Positions 17,833-27,197 of a DNA stretch of 64,000 nt are shown piece after piece. Position numbers and translations under genes: made by a program. The stretch is from NCBI GenBank assembly GCA_048569615.1, contig JBLIRK010000009.1:8529-72528 (forward strand). Direction: 5' to 3'. How positions within the stretch are numbered: the stretch's first letter is position 1; each line of letters opens with the position of its first letter. The notes under the pieces were generated by a model, which saw only the letters and a list, made by a program, of their open reading frames with translations, was not told where the DNA came from and searched no databases. The stretch comes from JAYEPK01 sp048569615. Its GTDB lineage: Archaea > Thermoplasmatota > Penumbrarchaeia > Penumbrarchaeales > Penumbrarchaeaceae.

Positions 17833-19362
17833 GTGGTGAAAATTTTGGCAAGCATAGAAGAATCCAAGAGGATTTTTGCCTGTCCCCATTGTCAATCCAA
17901 ATTCAAGGCTTCAGTCCATGATATTCCCAAGGCATACAAATGCCCAAGCTGCAGGGAGCCTCTCACTGTATTTCCCGACTTCTCCATACAACCAGGGGAC
18001 ATCACCAAGGCAGCTCCGGTTCTGGCCCTTCCTCCTTCCACCGAGAGCATCGAGATGCTGGATGATATTACCAAGAAACTCATCGGAGAGGATGAGCCCG
18101 AAAGCTCGGTCGTCGATGAGGAGACAAAGCTCTTTTCCGAGATCATGGAGCAGGTCAAGGAAATAAAACAAAAACAGGAGAAGGTCTACGGCGAGGTAAA
18201 CCTGAATGAATTCACCAAGATGAAGCAGGAGAACGAACTTCTCAAAAATAAGGTGGCGTCCCTTCAGGAAGAGATCAAGGAAATTCGCATCGATCTGAAG
18301 GAGGCGGGTCCGGGTGCGGACAGGGAAAGGGAATTGGAAGCAAACATCAAATCCCTTCAGACCAAGATGAAAACACAGGCCGAAACCATCTCCAACCTTA
18401 CGCAGGAGAAGATATCCCTCGAAGCAAAGCTAAGCGAACTCTCCAAGCTTAGAACTTCGGATGCCGAAGAGAGCAGGCTGGCTGAAATGAGGGAAGAGAT
18501 CTCGATAAGGGAAAGCGAGATCGCCGATAAAGAGTCCGAAATCCTGAAGGCACAGAAGGAGATGGATAAGAAAGGCCAGGATCTTGCTAAGATCGAGAAG
18601 AAGAACATGGATTTCAAGACAGAACTGGAGGAGTACAGGAAGAAGTTGGAGGAAAGGGCGATCACCCTCAGCCACGAGAAGGAAGAGATCGACAAGCAGA
18701 AGTCGGAAAGGACCGACCTGGATGTTAGATCGAAGGAAGTAGAAGAAAGAGAGAAGGAGCTTGATGAGAGAGAGAGCGGCTTGAGCGATATTGAAAGGGA
18801 TCTCAACATCCAGAAAAACAATCTTGACCAGGTGCAGAAATTGATGGAGGGCGTCAAGGAACGGGAAGAGGTACTCATTATCCGGGAGAAGGCACTGGAT
18901 GAAAAGGAGAAGGCACTTGAAAAATCCAACAAGGAACTCCGCACAATTGAAAAGGAGATGAAACCCCGCATCGAAGGGATCGAGAAACGACAAGAGGAGC
19001 TCAACGAGAGGGAAGCCGTGTTGAAACGGAAGGACGATGAGATCAGAAAGGCGGCAAAGAAATGGGAGGAGTTCGCGGCCAAGATGAAGGATTACAAATC
19101 CAAATTGGATGAAATAAAAAGTAAAATGGACAATCGCAAGGGAGAGATCGACAGGAGGGAAAAGGAGCTTGTCGAGAAGGAGAAGAAATACACTGCAAGC
19201 CTTCAGAAATTAAAAGAGATCAAGGAGAAGCTCCAGAAGGAAGCCCAGACGTCGGCCAGCATAAGGGAGCTGAAGGAGAAGCAGGAACGCACAAAGGGCG
19301 AAATAGAGTCCAAAAAAGCCAGCATCCAGGATACCGAACAGAAGATAAATGATCTGCTTTGA
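17833..19362 (+). CDS. coiled-coil protein with N-terminal zinc ribbon
   Basis: A 509-aa protein of unknown function. Residues 15-45 hold a zinc ribbon (FACPHCQSKFKA and YKCPSC), followed by a short linker and then, from about residue 105 to the end, an almost continuous charged coiled coil rich in repeats like REKELDERE and EKEKALEKSNKE. There are no signal peptide and no membrane helix, so it should be cytosolic. The start is GTG at 17833 with AAGGA six bases upstream. It lies divergently from the J-domain gene and 24 bp before a second coiled-coil gene whose zinc ribbons are at the other end. A structural, scaffold or SMC-like bridging role is possible but unproven. Confidence 0.75.
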   Translation: MVKILASIEESKRIFACPHCQSKFKASVHDIPKAYKCPSCREPLTVFPDFSIQPGDITKAAPVLALPPSTESIEMLDDITKKLIGEDEPESSVVDEETKLFSEIMEQVKEIKQKQEKVYGEVNLNEFTKMKQENELLKNKVASLQEEIKEIRIDLKEAGPGADRERELEANIKSLQTKMKTQAETISNLTQEKISLEAKLSELSKLRTSDAEESRLAEMREEISIRESEIADKESEILKAQKEMDKKGQDLAKIEKKNMDFKTELEEYRKKLEERAITLSHEKEEIDKQKSERTDLDVRSKEVEEREKELDERESGLSDIERDLNIQKNNLDQVQKLMEGVKEREEVLIIREKALDEKEKALEKSNKELRTIEKEMKPRIEGIEKRQEELNEREAVLKRKDDEIRKAAKKWEEFAAKMKDYKSKLDEIKSKMDNRKGEIDRREKELVEKEKKYTASLQKLKEIKEKLQKEAQTSASIRELKEKQERTKGEIESKKASIQDTEQKINDLL

Positions 19363-19386
19363 AGTGGTAGGAAAGGAGGGACAGGT

Positions 19387-21435
19387 ATGAACGATAGTGC
19401 TACCAGCCCGGAAGATCAGGAAAGGGGCAACCAGAGATCCGATTTTGAAAGGACGAAGGAAATGCAGGAGAAGCTCAGAGAGAAGCTCCAGCAATTGAAG
19501 GATAAGGAGGGTGAACTCGGAGAAAGGGAGAAGGAACTGGAGGAAAGGGAGAAGAACTTCGCCGAATTTGCACAGACAAAGGAGGCGGAATTGAATGTGG
19601 AGGAGAACCGGCTTTCCGAGATGAAGGAAAAATTAAAGGAAAGCCGGAAGCAGTTAGAAGATTACAAGGGTCAGCTCGAAGGATTCAGGGAGCAGATGAC
19701 AAAACAGTCCGAGGAGAGCCAATTCAGGGAGGAGGAACTCCAGAATAGGGAAAGAGACCTTGAGAATAAGATTGCGGGCGAGAATGCTCAGCTAGGGAAA
19801 CTCCAGGATTTCGTAGTAAGGCTCCAGGAAGAGAACCAGAAGCTCAAGGCCCAATTTCAAGTGAAGAAGGAAAGCGATGGCACAGAGCTCCAGCAAAGGG
19901 AGGATGGCATCAGGGAAGGAGAGAGGGGCCTGGAAGAGGAAAGGAATAAACTGGAGGAGGAGAGGAGCAGGCTGGCGGAAGAAAATGAAAGGCTCGAGAA
20001 TAAGAACAAACAGATGGACGACTACAGACAACAACTGGAGGATTACAGAACCCAGCTGGAGACACAAGCCTTGGAATCCCAGGATGAGTTGGACAGAAAG
20101 GCCGAGGAGCTCTCGAGAAGGGAGGAAGATCTTTCAGCGAGAGAGCAGACCGTTACTGAGAAGATGCAAACCTTTGATATGCAGAAGGACCAACAGATAG
20201 AGAAACTCAAGGGAGCGATAAAAAAGCTCCAGGAAGAGAACCGGAACCTGAAGGCTGCAAGCGGGAATAAGAACCAGGAGGTTGCCGAAGCGCAGTTAGA
20301 GAGCGAGTCAAAGGAGAAGGAGGAGAAAGCCGCCCTCGATGAGCAAAGGCAGGAGCTGGAAGCGGAAAGAGAAGCACTCCGGGACCAGAAAAACGCACTG
20401 GAGCAGTACAAACAGCAGCTGGAGGATTACAGGAACCAGCTCGAAACGCAGCAGAAGGAGGCTGCCGAAGCGCTCTCCCTCAGGGAAGCGGCCCTGGAAC
20501 AAAGGGAAAGGGAAGCCTCCGAACAAAAAACGGAAGAGGAAGGGCTGAAAGACCAGCAGATCGAAAAGCTCAAAGGAGCCGTCATGAAGCTCCAGGAAGA
20601 GAACCGGAACCTGAAGACCGCCATGGAGCTGAAAGATGGGGAGTTGGAAAAGAGCAAGGCCGCAGGAGAAGGGGCTGCTGTCCGGGAGGAGATAACCATC
20701 GATGATGGGGAGCTTTCGACCCTCAGGGAGGAGAACGAGTCTTTGAAGAGAGAGGTCGAGGGCAAGGACCAGACCATAATACAGCTCCAGTCGTCCCTCT
20801 CAAGCAAGGGAGAGGAAGCGGCGGAGATGGAGGCCATGAAAAAGGAGCTCCAGGAAAGGGATGGGAGTCTGGCAGACCTCAAGAAGGAACTGGACGACCT
20901 GAAGGAAACATACGGCGACATAGAGAATCTCAGATACGAGCTGGAGCAGACCAGAGAGCAACTGGACGGTTACAGGTCCTCCCTTGATGAATACAGGAAA
21001 GGCCTCGAATCTTCAATGCAATCGGTGGAAAGATCCTCAAAGGAGCTCGACATCAGGAAAGAGGAGATCGAAAAGCTTCAGTCCGCGCTTGACAGGAAAG
21101 ATAACGAGCTTTTAAAGAGGGAGAGGGAGATCGATCGAAAGGAAAAGGAACTTGCGGAGAAGACAAGGAAAATAGAGGGGAAAAGGGAAGATGAAGGCGC
21201 ATCGGAGATGCAGGAGGTGGTGGAGGATGTCGAGTACTCATGTCCCTACTGCTCCTACAAGCTGACCCAGATCGACATGGTTAAGGGAATCTGCCCCAAA
21301 TGCTCACAGCAGTTCGTTGCTGAGGAAGAGGAGGAGCTGGTCATCTACCAGTGCCCCCACTGCCAGAGGTCCGTTACCGAAAACGTAGTAAAGGGAGGGA
21401 AATGCCCCTTCTGCGGTGGGAGACTTAAACTCTGA
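19387..21435 (+). CDS. coiled-coil protein with C-terminal double zinc ribbon
   Basis: A 682-aa protein. Residues 20-610 form a long coiled coil; the C-terminus carries two zinc ribbons, each with two CxxC pairs (SCPYC / ICPKC and QCPHC / KCPFC). The rod contains a repeating unit of about 127 aa, marked by QLEDY(K/R)xQLE at nucleotides near 19651, 20032 and 20416 and by LQEEN(Q/R)xLK near 19822, 20227 and 20590, indicating internal duplication. The start ATG has a strong GGAGG upstream. It is cotranscribed with the preceding coiled-coil gene and stops 1 bp from the convergent FG-GAP gene. Function is not recognised; the mirror-image zinc ribbon placement suggests the two proteins work together. 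Confidence 0.78.
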   Translation: MNDSATSPEDQERGNQRSDFERTKEMQEKLREKLQQLKDKEGELGEREKELEEREKNFAEFAQTKEAELNVEENRLSEMKEKLKESRKQLEDYKGQLEGFREQMTKQSEESQFREEELQNRERDLENKIAGENAQLGKLQDFVVRLQEENQKLKAQFQVKKESDGTELQQREDGIREGERGLEEERNKLEEERSRLAEENERLENKNKQMDDYRQQLEDYRTQLETQALESQDELDRKAEELSRREEDLSAREQTVTEKMQTFDMQKDQQIEKLKGAIKKLQEENRNLKAASGNKNQEVAEAQLESESKEKEEKAALDEQRQELEAEREALRDQKNALEQYKQQLEDYRNQLETQQKEAAEALSLREAALEQREREASEQKTEEEGLKDQQIEKLKGAVMKLQEENRNLKTAMELKDGELEKSKAAGEGAAVREEITIDDGELSTLREENESLKREVEGKDQTIIQLQSSLSSKGEEAAEMEAMKKELQERDGSLADLKKELDDLKETYGDIENLRYELEQTREQLDGYRSSLDEYRKGLESSMQSVERSSKELDIRKEEIEKLQSALDRKDNELLKREREIDRKEKELAEKTRKIEGKREDEGASEMQEVVEDVEYSCPYCSYKLTQIDMVKGICPKCSQQFVAEEEEELVIYQCPHCQRSVTENVVKGGKCPFCGGRLKL

Positions 21436-21436
21436 T

Positions 21437-24277
21437 CTATCTGTAAACGATCAGAAGGTCCGATAGGACGACTATTCCCTCCTTTCCCGCTATCACTTTG
21501 ATCGGAACCTTGATCGTGTCACCATCTCCCTTGTGGTCAGAAAGATATTCCTTCACAGCCTCGGTGATATCTATCTGGCCACCGCTTTCCTCGGTAAAGA
21601 GTCCCGGATAGTTCTTTTCAATGGTGCCGTCCGCTCCAACATCGATCGATATATCCTGCGGATACCAATAGCAACCAAGGACAAGTACATTGTTGGTATT
21701 GACAATGGTTATTGCCATGTCCATTCTTCCGTCCTTGTTGAAATCCGCCGAATCTACGGCGAAGGGGTAGGAGCCTATGTTGAGGGCCTGGGTCCTTTCA
21801 AGTCCTTTTCCCCTGTTGTTCCGAAGGAACACCAGGTCATTGGAATCCGTGTTCGTGGCAACGATGTCTTCCCATCCATCCTCGTCGAAATCAAGATAAT
21901 TGACGTACTGGGGTCTGTCTCCGGCCGTGTAGTCGTTCAGCTTGAAGAACTCGCCGAATCCGTTGTTCAGCATGACGGATATGGTGTCGTCCCCGGTGTT
22001 GGCGGTTATCACATCCTCATCTCCGTCCTTGTCGAAATCTATTATCACGGCTGATGTCGGCTCCTTCCCGACGGTGTAGGTCTCCATCTCGTTGAAATCG
22101 TAGGATCCTTTGTTCAGCATTACCGATATTGTATCGGAAGGTGAGAGCGTATCCCCTCTATTCACTGTTATAAGATCCTTTTTACCGTCACCGTTGACAT
22201 CCTCGATGATTGAATCATAGGGCATATTGGGGCCCAGGTAGATCGTCTTGTAAGAGGTGAACATCGAGCTGAAGTTGCCGGAGCCGTCATTGAAGAGCAG
22301 GGTTGTTGAATTTTGGAAATAATTTGATGTGTAGAGGTCCATGTCACCATCACCGTCAATATCCCCGGTCCTAAGGCTGAAGGGATATGCCCCGATGTCA
22401 TAGAGATAGCGGTCCTTGGTGAAACCACCACTTCCATCGGACCGAAGCAGGACTATCCTGAAATTTGCTTCGTCAGCGGACGCCCCGTCCATGTTCCCGT
22501 CCCCGTCGAAATCCTCCATCACGACAGCATAGGGCTCGAGACCTATGGGGTATTCCCTCGAAGATGAGAAATCCCCCAGACCGTCGTTCCTGTGGATCGA
22601 GACCGTCGAGCCGAAATAGTTAGCCGTCGCGATCTCGACGTCCCCGTCGCCATCCACATCCCTCGTAAACACGCCTCTGGGGCTGTTCCCGGTCCTGTAC
22701 TGCCGGTAGGCTCCGAATATTCCGCTTCGGTAATTGTACAAGATGGACACCGTCCCGTTGTCTCCGTTCTTCTCGATCCATCCCTTCCAGTCGGAGGTTA
22801 CGATGTCCATGTCTCCGTCCGAATCGAAGTCAAGGAGATCGAAGGAGGTAGGATTGAGCCCGACATAATATTGGACGGGACCATCCATCCTACCCCCTCC
22901 GTCGTTCGTGTAGAGAAGCACTGAATCAGCCGATTTGGTAACGGCGATTATATCCAGATCCCCATCACCCTCCAGGTCGAATAGCTTCACCTGGGTGGGA
23001 TCCATGGATTCCAGGGATACGAGGTCCAAACTAGTAGGGGCCTTCCTCTCGAAATCTCCCTCTCCGTCGCTGAGCATCATGGTCACATTGTGGTATCCCA
23101 GATTTGCCATAACAAGGTCGGGATAGCCGTCGCCGTTGATGTCCTCCGCTGCAATGTTCGAAACCCCCTTTTCCGATCTGAGATCCTCCAGCTCCCGCTG
23201 GAAATATGACGGTGATCCGATATTCCTCCAGAAACTTACAGTTGAAAGCCAGTTTGTCAGCCTGTCCTTTTCGAGATCGTAGTATTGGTGCGGCTCCCCT
23301 CCGAAATCCGACATGTCCCTCCGGTTGGAAATGATCAGATCATTTAATCCGTCAAGGTCGTAATCAGCAACTGTCAGCCTTGTGGGATTACCCTCGGTTG
23401 TGATGTTGAGAGAATATCTGAAACCCCCAAGGCCGTCGTTCTCGAAGATGTTGAGTTTGTCGTTATTGGTGGTCAGCACTGCCACATCCGTATCTCCGTC
23501 CCCGTCGAAATCCAGAGATGCAAGGTCGGATGGGAGTGTCGGGAACTTGTATGGCTCTCCCGACCTTCTGAAGCTCCCCAACCGGTCGTTGATGAAGAAC
23601 CTTACCTCCCTCGAGTCCTCGGATATCACGGCAGCATCCGGAAAAGTATCGTTGTTGAATTGCCCAAGTATCACCCTCGTCGCGCCATCGCCAGCGAGAT
23701 GGACCGAATCCCTGACGAGTTTATGTCCGTCATGCATGAGGACCATAAGGGTACCATCCTTGTTGTTAACGACCACGACATCGGGATAGAGGTCCCCGTT
23801 CAGGTCTCCAACCGCCAGGTCAGAAGGATTTCGGCCTGCCTGATATGTTGTCCTTTGGGGTGGAAGGGCTCCTGAAAGGGAAAGCATCGCAGTTTCTATC
23901 TCGGCTCCTTCAGGAAGATCGAAGAACACGTCAGTTCCCAGGAATGTTGTGTTGACAAGGACAGTCTGAGAGCCCCCATTAAATCTGTCCTGGAACTGGG
24001 GATTGCCTTCTCCGTTTCTACCCTCCTCGATTATACCCATTATCCTGAATATCACCAGAATTGAAAGGAGCACAAGGCTCAGGATGACGATCACCGTGAT
24101 TATCTTTCTTGCATTGGATGTACTCTCTCCCCCACCGGCCTCTTCCGGATGTTTGGGCTCCCTCCATTCCCGTAATTGGTCGTTCCGAGTCTTTCCGCTG
24201 GACCTGGGTACCTCTCTATTTCTCCGCTCTCCTGGGCGGCCCGGGTCCAGATCGATCATTGTCCTTGCCATGTTCAT
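21437..24277 (-). CDS. membrane-anchored FG-GAP/VCBS repeat protein, 14 calcium-loop repeats
   Basis: A 946-aa protein. An unusual polar, Arg/Pro/Gly-rich N-terminal segment of about 58 residues stays in the cytoplasm, followed by one membrane helix (about residues 59-85, KIITVIVILSLVLLSILVIF). The exterior is built of FG-GAP-type repeats with calcium loops such as DFDGDGDTD, DINGDGYPD and DFDEDGWED. I count 14 such loops, which would fit two seven-bladed beta-propellers. The C-terminal 70 residues form a separate beta domain. It probably binds calcium and mediates surface contacts. The start could also be the ATG two codons in (MARTMIDLD). It is followed by 82 bp and the hydrolase gene, on the same strand. 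Confidence 0.8.
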   Translation of the reverse strand: MNMARTMIDLDPGRPGERRNREVPRSSGKTRNDQLREWREPKHPEEAGGGESTSNARKIITVIVILSLVLLSILVIFRIMGIIEEGRNGEGNPQFQDRFNGGSQTVLVNTTFLGTDVFFDLPEGAEIETAMLSLSGALPPQRTTYQAGRNPSDLAVGDLNGDLYPDVVVVNNKDGTLMVLMHDGHKLVRDSVHLAGDGATRVILGQFNNDTFPDAAVISEDSREVRFFINDRLGSFRRSGEPYKFPTLPSDLASLDFDGDGDTDVAVLTTNNDKLNIFENDGLGGFRYSLNITTEGNPTRLTVADYDLDGLNDLIISNRRDMSDFGGEPHQYYDLEKDRLTNWLSTVSFWRNIGSPSYFQRELEDLRSEKGVSNIAAEDINGDGYPDLVMANLGYHNVTMMLSDGEGDFERKAPTSLDLVSLESMDPTQVKLFDLEGDGDLDIIAVTKSADSVLLYTNDGGGRMDGPVQYYVGLNPTSFDLLDFDSDGDMDIVTSDWKGWIEKNGDNGTVSILYNYRSGIFGAYRQYRTGNSPRGVFTRDVDGDGDVEIATANYFGSTVSIHRNDGLGDFSSSREYPIGLEPYAVVMEDFDGDGNMDGASADEANFRIVLLRSDGSGGFTKDRYLYDIGAYPFSLRTGDIDGDGDMDLYTSNYFQNSTTLLFNDGSGNFSSMFTSYKTIYLGPNMPYDSIIEDVNGDGKKDLITVNRGDTLSPSDTISVMLNKGSYDFNEMETYTVGKEPTSAVIIDFDKDGDEDVITANTGDDTISVMLNNGFGEFFKLNDYTAGDRPQYVNYLDFDEDGWEDIVATNTDSNDLVFLRNNRGKGLERTQALNIGSYPFAVDSADFNKDGRMDMAITIVNTNNVLVLGCYWYPQDISIDVGADGTIEKNYPGLFTEESGGQIDITEAVKEYLSDHKGDGDTIKVPIKVIAGKEGIVVLSDLLIVYR

Positions 24278-24359
24278 CCTCCATAAATGCTTACGGCTTG
24301 CCTGCCCCGAATGTCAGTCGCTTTGACATATATTTAAAATGACTTGTACAGATATGTTA

Positions 24360-25130
24360 TCAATTCCTGTTAATATCTATGACCTCTGTGGGATTCCGGG
24401 GATAGGAAACATGAACCCTGGGATTGTGGTGGGAGCATTCCAAAGCCTCCATGGATGTCTCCAGGGCCAGAAGCGGATCGTTATTCTCTTCAGAGAGATG
24501 GACCAGGACCACATCTCTGGTCAACGGTCCGATCACCTCCTTGAGAAGCTGACCGCACTGCTGGTTCGAAAGATGCCCTCTTCCGTCCATTATTCTGGAC
24601 TTCAGATAACCGGGATACCTTCCCTTCAGCAGCATGTCCATGTCATGATTCGATTCGATCACAAGCCCTTCCCTGTTCCTCAGCAGTTCGATTATCCGAT
24701 CGTCCACGTTTCCAAGGTCCGTGATGAGGCCTATCGATCCGCCCGCCGAGCTGATGATGAAACCGAAGGGATCAATGGCATCATGGGGGACTATGAACGG
24801 GGTTATGGTGAGATCACCAATTCTGACCGGAACGCCGTCCGATATGTGCCTGACCTCCGCCCCATCGGTATCACCGAGATACCAGGATACTGGCGGAGAT
24901 AGATACACGGGGCTGTCAAGCTTCTTCGAAAGAGGGAAGAGGTTCCTGGTATGATCAGAATGCTCATGGCTGACGAATATACCTTCCACCTTTTCCTTTC
25001 CGGTTATCTCCTTGACCTTGGAAGCAGTGTAACGAACCGGAAGTCCCGCATCTATCAATATGCTGTTATCACCGAAACTGACCAGGGTGCAGTTGCCGTA
25101 GCTGGAGCTCCCCAGAACGCAGAAGCGCAT
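24360..25130 (-). CDS. metallo-beta-lactamase-fold hydrolase, YycJ/WalJ-like
   Basis: About 256 aa from the ATG at 25130 (MRFCVLGSSSYGNC), chosen because family members begin with this strand and because the longer frame would run into the upstream gene. The metal-binding signature SHEHSDHTRNL (HxHxDH) is present, with further family features: LIDAGLP early, VPHDAIDPFGFII in the middle, and ESNHDMDMLLKGRYP later. YycJ-type proteins are cytosolic hydrolases, and some are proposed DNA exonucleases; the substrate here is unknown. It follows the XPD-like gene by 37 bp on the same strand, which would fit a nucleic-acid role. The fold call is firm, the substrate is not. Confidence 0.85.
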   Translation of the reverse strand: MRFCVLGSSSYGNCTLVSFGDNSILIDAGLPVRYTASKVKEITGKEKVEGIFVSHEHSDHTRNLFPLSKKLDSPVYLSPPVSWYLGDTDGAEVRHISDGVPVRIGDLTITPFIVPHDAIDPFGFIISSAGGSIGLITDLGNVDDRIIELLRNREGLVIESNHDMDMLLKGRYPGYLKSRIMDGRGHLSNQQCGQLLKEVIGPLTRDVVLVHLSEENNDPLLALETSMEALECSHHNPRVHVSYPRNPTEVIDINRN

Positions 25131-25167
25131 GGTTCTTTGCCCGCCGTCCTCCAGGTTCTTATCCACC

Positions 25168-27039
25168 TCAGTTGAAATACCGGCCACCGTCATAATCATT
25201 GCCCCCAGAGAGTAGTTTAATATCATAGAACCTGGGAAGGCTCTCAAGGACCTTTCTATCCTGATAGCGCCGGTCCATCAATATCACAAGGTTCTTCCTG
25301 TCCCCCTCTTCCCCGGCCATGCTGTTGACAACCCTCATGACCTTGGTCATTGCGGGAAGGAAGACCGATATGAGATGGCCAAGGTTGGTCCCGTGCCGCT
25401 TCTGCATGTGCACCTTCATCTGGGATGACACGGGCGATGGAGGCGGTATATGGACACCCACCATGACGATAGTATCCGGCTTAAAGGTGCCGTCCTCAAC
25501 GGAGCGTGCCATGTATCCTCCCTGAACAGAGAGGAGCAGTTGGTTGCCGCCTAGCTTCACCTCATCCAAGATCCTCCTCTTCTCGGTCTTGTGCATGCCC
25601 CTGCTCTCCAACAACACTGAGGTGGGAAAGGATGTATTCTTCATCGATTCCATGACCATCTCCTGAATATAATATGATGGAAAGACAACAAGGCACGTAC
25701 CCGGTGTTGTGGCGCTTATCCTATCGAGGTTCTCAACAATATTCCTCCACTGCAGCTCGCTCCTGTTGTTGTAGGATGTATCCACATTGGACATTGCAAT
25801 TACCCTGGTGCCCATCATCTGCTCCTTGGAGATGTAGGACCTGTTCAGGGTATCCTCGGGGTCCAGACCCAGTAGAGTTGTGTAGAGGCCCTGCGGGTAC
25901 AGTGTGTCCCCGAAAAGGACCACCGATGGAAAGGACCTCAGTATTGGCTTTATCATGATGTGAAGGTCCAGTATGGATAGGACTATCCTGCGCCCATTTT
26001 CTGTTATCTCCACTGATCTTGCCACCGACGAATGCTCCTTCATCCAGAGCTTCAGGAAAAGATACATGTCCTTGACCATCTTCCTTCCTGAAATTGTCTC
26101 GAACCTCCCCCTGGCAAGTGATCCCTTAAGCTCTTCAACGAGGTTCCCCAGGCCAAATGATGTTCCGTTTGAGGCAGCAAGGTCCCGGTATTTCTGCACC
26201 AGCACCTTTCTCTCCAGCGGTTTCTTCTCATCACTATTCTCCAGGATGCTCCCGAGTACCTCAAGCACATCCCTGAAGCTTCGCTTGCCTTCATCCGATA
26301 GACCGGAGACCTCCCATCTCTCAATATGAAGGTCGTTCATGTCGAAGGAATAGGTAAATCTCTCCCAAAGGTAGTCCGTGAGGGCGGAAGGATCGCAGAT
26401 GCCAAGGATGCAGTCCTTTGTATCCCTTCCCATGAACTGGAAAAGTCGGTCCCACCCCTCCGAGAATACGAATGAATAATCCGTGACGATGGCCTGGGCC
26501 TCGGTCGAGAGGTCCACGGCAAGCCTCGCCGGACACATGCCTTTGGCCTTGATGTCCTCCGTCATGTCCCCGAGGAGTGAGCCTCCGCTCTCCCTTATCT
26601 CCCTGTAAATATCAAGATCGAAACCGGATTGATAGGGACAGGAGTCCATCTTCTCCTTCCTGACACAGTGGTTCAGGAGGTCTCCGGTGTCGTTGTTGGA
26701 ATCGTCAAGATGACATTTCAGGTCCCTAGATGTGAATGTAGCTACAGTGTTCCTGTCACTGGTCCCGGCAGCCTCTCCCCTTACCACCGAGGCTATCCAT
26801 GGAACATCCTTCATGGGTGCAAGCAGGATCAGCTTCTTCCTTGCTTTCCTCGTTTCCTTGTATATTGAGCTAATGAAGGATCGCGGAAGCTCGCCCTTCA
26901 GCGGTATCAGAGCGAGCATGTGCTTCCTTCTCTCGAGTGCCTGTGCGATGTCGTTTGATAATCCCATGACCACTCCGCCGTTGACTGCATCGCTGTAGCT
27001 CTCGGTTTCCATGGTTACACCTATCATTCGTTCGTTCAC
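25168..27039 (-). CDS. XPD/Rad3-like protein lacking ATPase motifs but with four candidate Fe-S cysteines
   Basis: A 623-aa protein with the layout of XPD/DinG helicases. The Fe-S domain cysteines appear kept (Cys109, Cys125, Cys134 in SCPYQ, Cys169 in MCPARLA). The second helicase lobe is recognisable from TCLVVFPSYYIQEMV, LLLSVQGGYMARSVEDG and MVGVHIPPPSP to VILMDRRYQ. The ATPase motifs are degraded: the Walker A position reads IPLKGELPRS instead of GxGKT, the DEAH position reads GICDPSAL, and the QxxGRxxR position reads RVVNSMAG. It is therefore probably a non-hydrolysing, DNA-binding or structural paralogue. Starts at GTG 27039, ATG 27027 or ATG 27012 are all possible; the last has GGTG five bases upstream. 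It is transcribed divergently from the CARF regulator. Confidence 0.7.
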   Translation of the reverse strand: MNERMIGVTMETESYSDAVNGGVVMGLSNDIAQALERRKHMLALIPLKGELPRSFISSIYKETRKARKKLILLAPMKDVPWIASVVRGEAAGTSDRNTVATFTSRDLKCHLDDSNNDTGDLLNHCVRKEKMDSCPYQSGFDLDIYREIRESGGSLLGDMTEDIKAKGMCPARLAVDLSTEAQAIVTDYSFVFSEGWDRLFQFMGRDTKDCILGICDPSALTDYLWERFTYSFDMNDLHIERWEVSGLSDEGKRSFRDVLEVLGSILENSDEKKPLERKVLVQKYRDLAASNGTSFGLGNLVEELKGSLARGRFETISGRKMVKDMYLFLKLWMKEHSSVARSVEITENGRRIVLSILDLHIMIKPILRSFPSVVLFGDTLYPQGLYTTLLGLDPEDTLNRSYISKEQMMGTRVIAMSNVDTSYNNRSELQWRNIVENLDRISATTPGTCLVVFPSYYIQEMVMESMKNTSFPTSVLLESRGMHKTEKRRILDEVKLGGNQLLLSVQGGYMARSVEDGTFKPDTIVMVGVHIPPPSPVSSQMKVHMQKRHGTNLGHLISVFLPAMTKVMRVVNSMAGEEGDRKNLVILMDRRYQDRKVLESLPRFYDIKLLSGGNDYDGGRYFN

Positions 27040-27131
27040 TGCAGAATCGAGGTCCCATACCCCTTTTCTCGACCTCTAAGAAATATGCGTTATAGAATAT
27101 AAATCATATTACGTGCCATCGCTTCAATTAG

Positions 27132-27154
27132 TGTATATTTATAATAAATATACA
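27132..27154. promoter_or_regulatory. 23-bp palindromic operator candidate in divergent promoter
   Basis: TGTATATTTAT-A-ATAAATATACA is a perfect inverted repeat with 11-bp arms around one base. It lies between the divergent XPD-like and CARF-HTH genes, 44 bp before the CARF gene's ATG, and includes a TATA-like core usable on either strand. A dimeric winged-helix regulator, most simply the CARF protein itself, would fit such a site. Confidence 0.6.
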
Positions 27155-27177
27155 TCAATACAAAAGAACCATATATG

Positions 27178-27194
27178 ATACGGAATATTCGTAT
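27178..27194. promoter_or_regulatory. second inverted repeat just before the CARF gene
   Basis: ATACG-GAATATT-CGTAT has perfect 5-bp outer arms around an AATATT core and ends 3 bp before the ATG at 27198. It may be a second regulator site or part of a short leader. Confidence 0.4.
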
Positions 27195-27197
27195 TAT

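Noticed and set aside
18357..19082. 241-aa minus-strand frame rich in Ser, Phe and Leu
   Set aside because: It is the antisense of the coiled-coil gene; Glu/Lys-rich codons read backwards give Ser/Phe/Leu. No ribosome site or domain.
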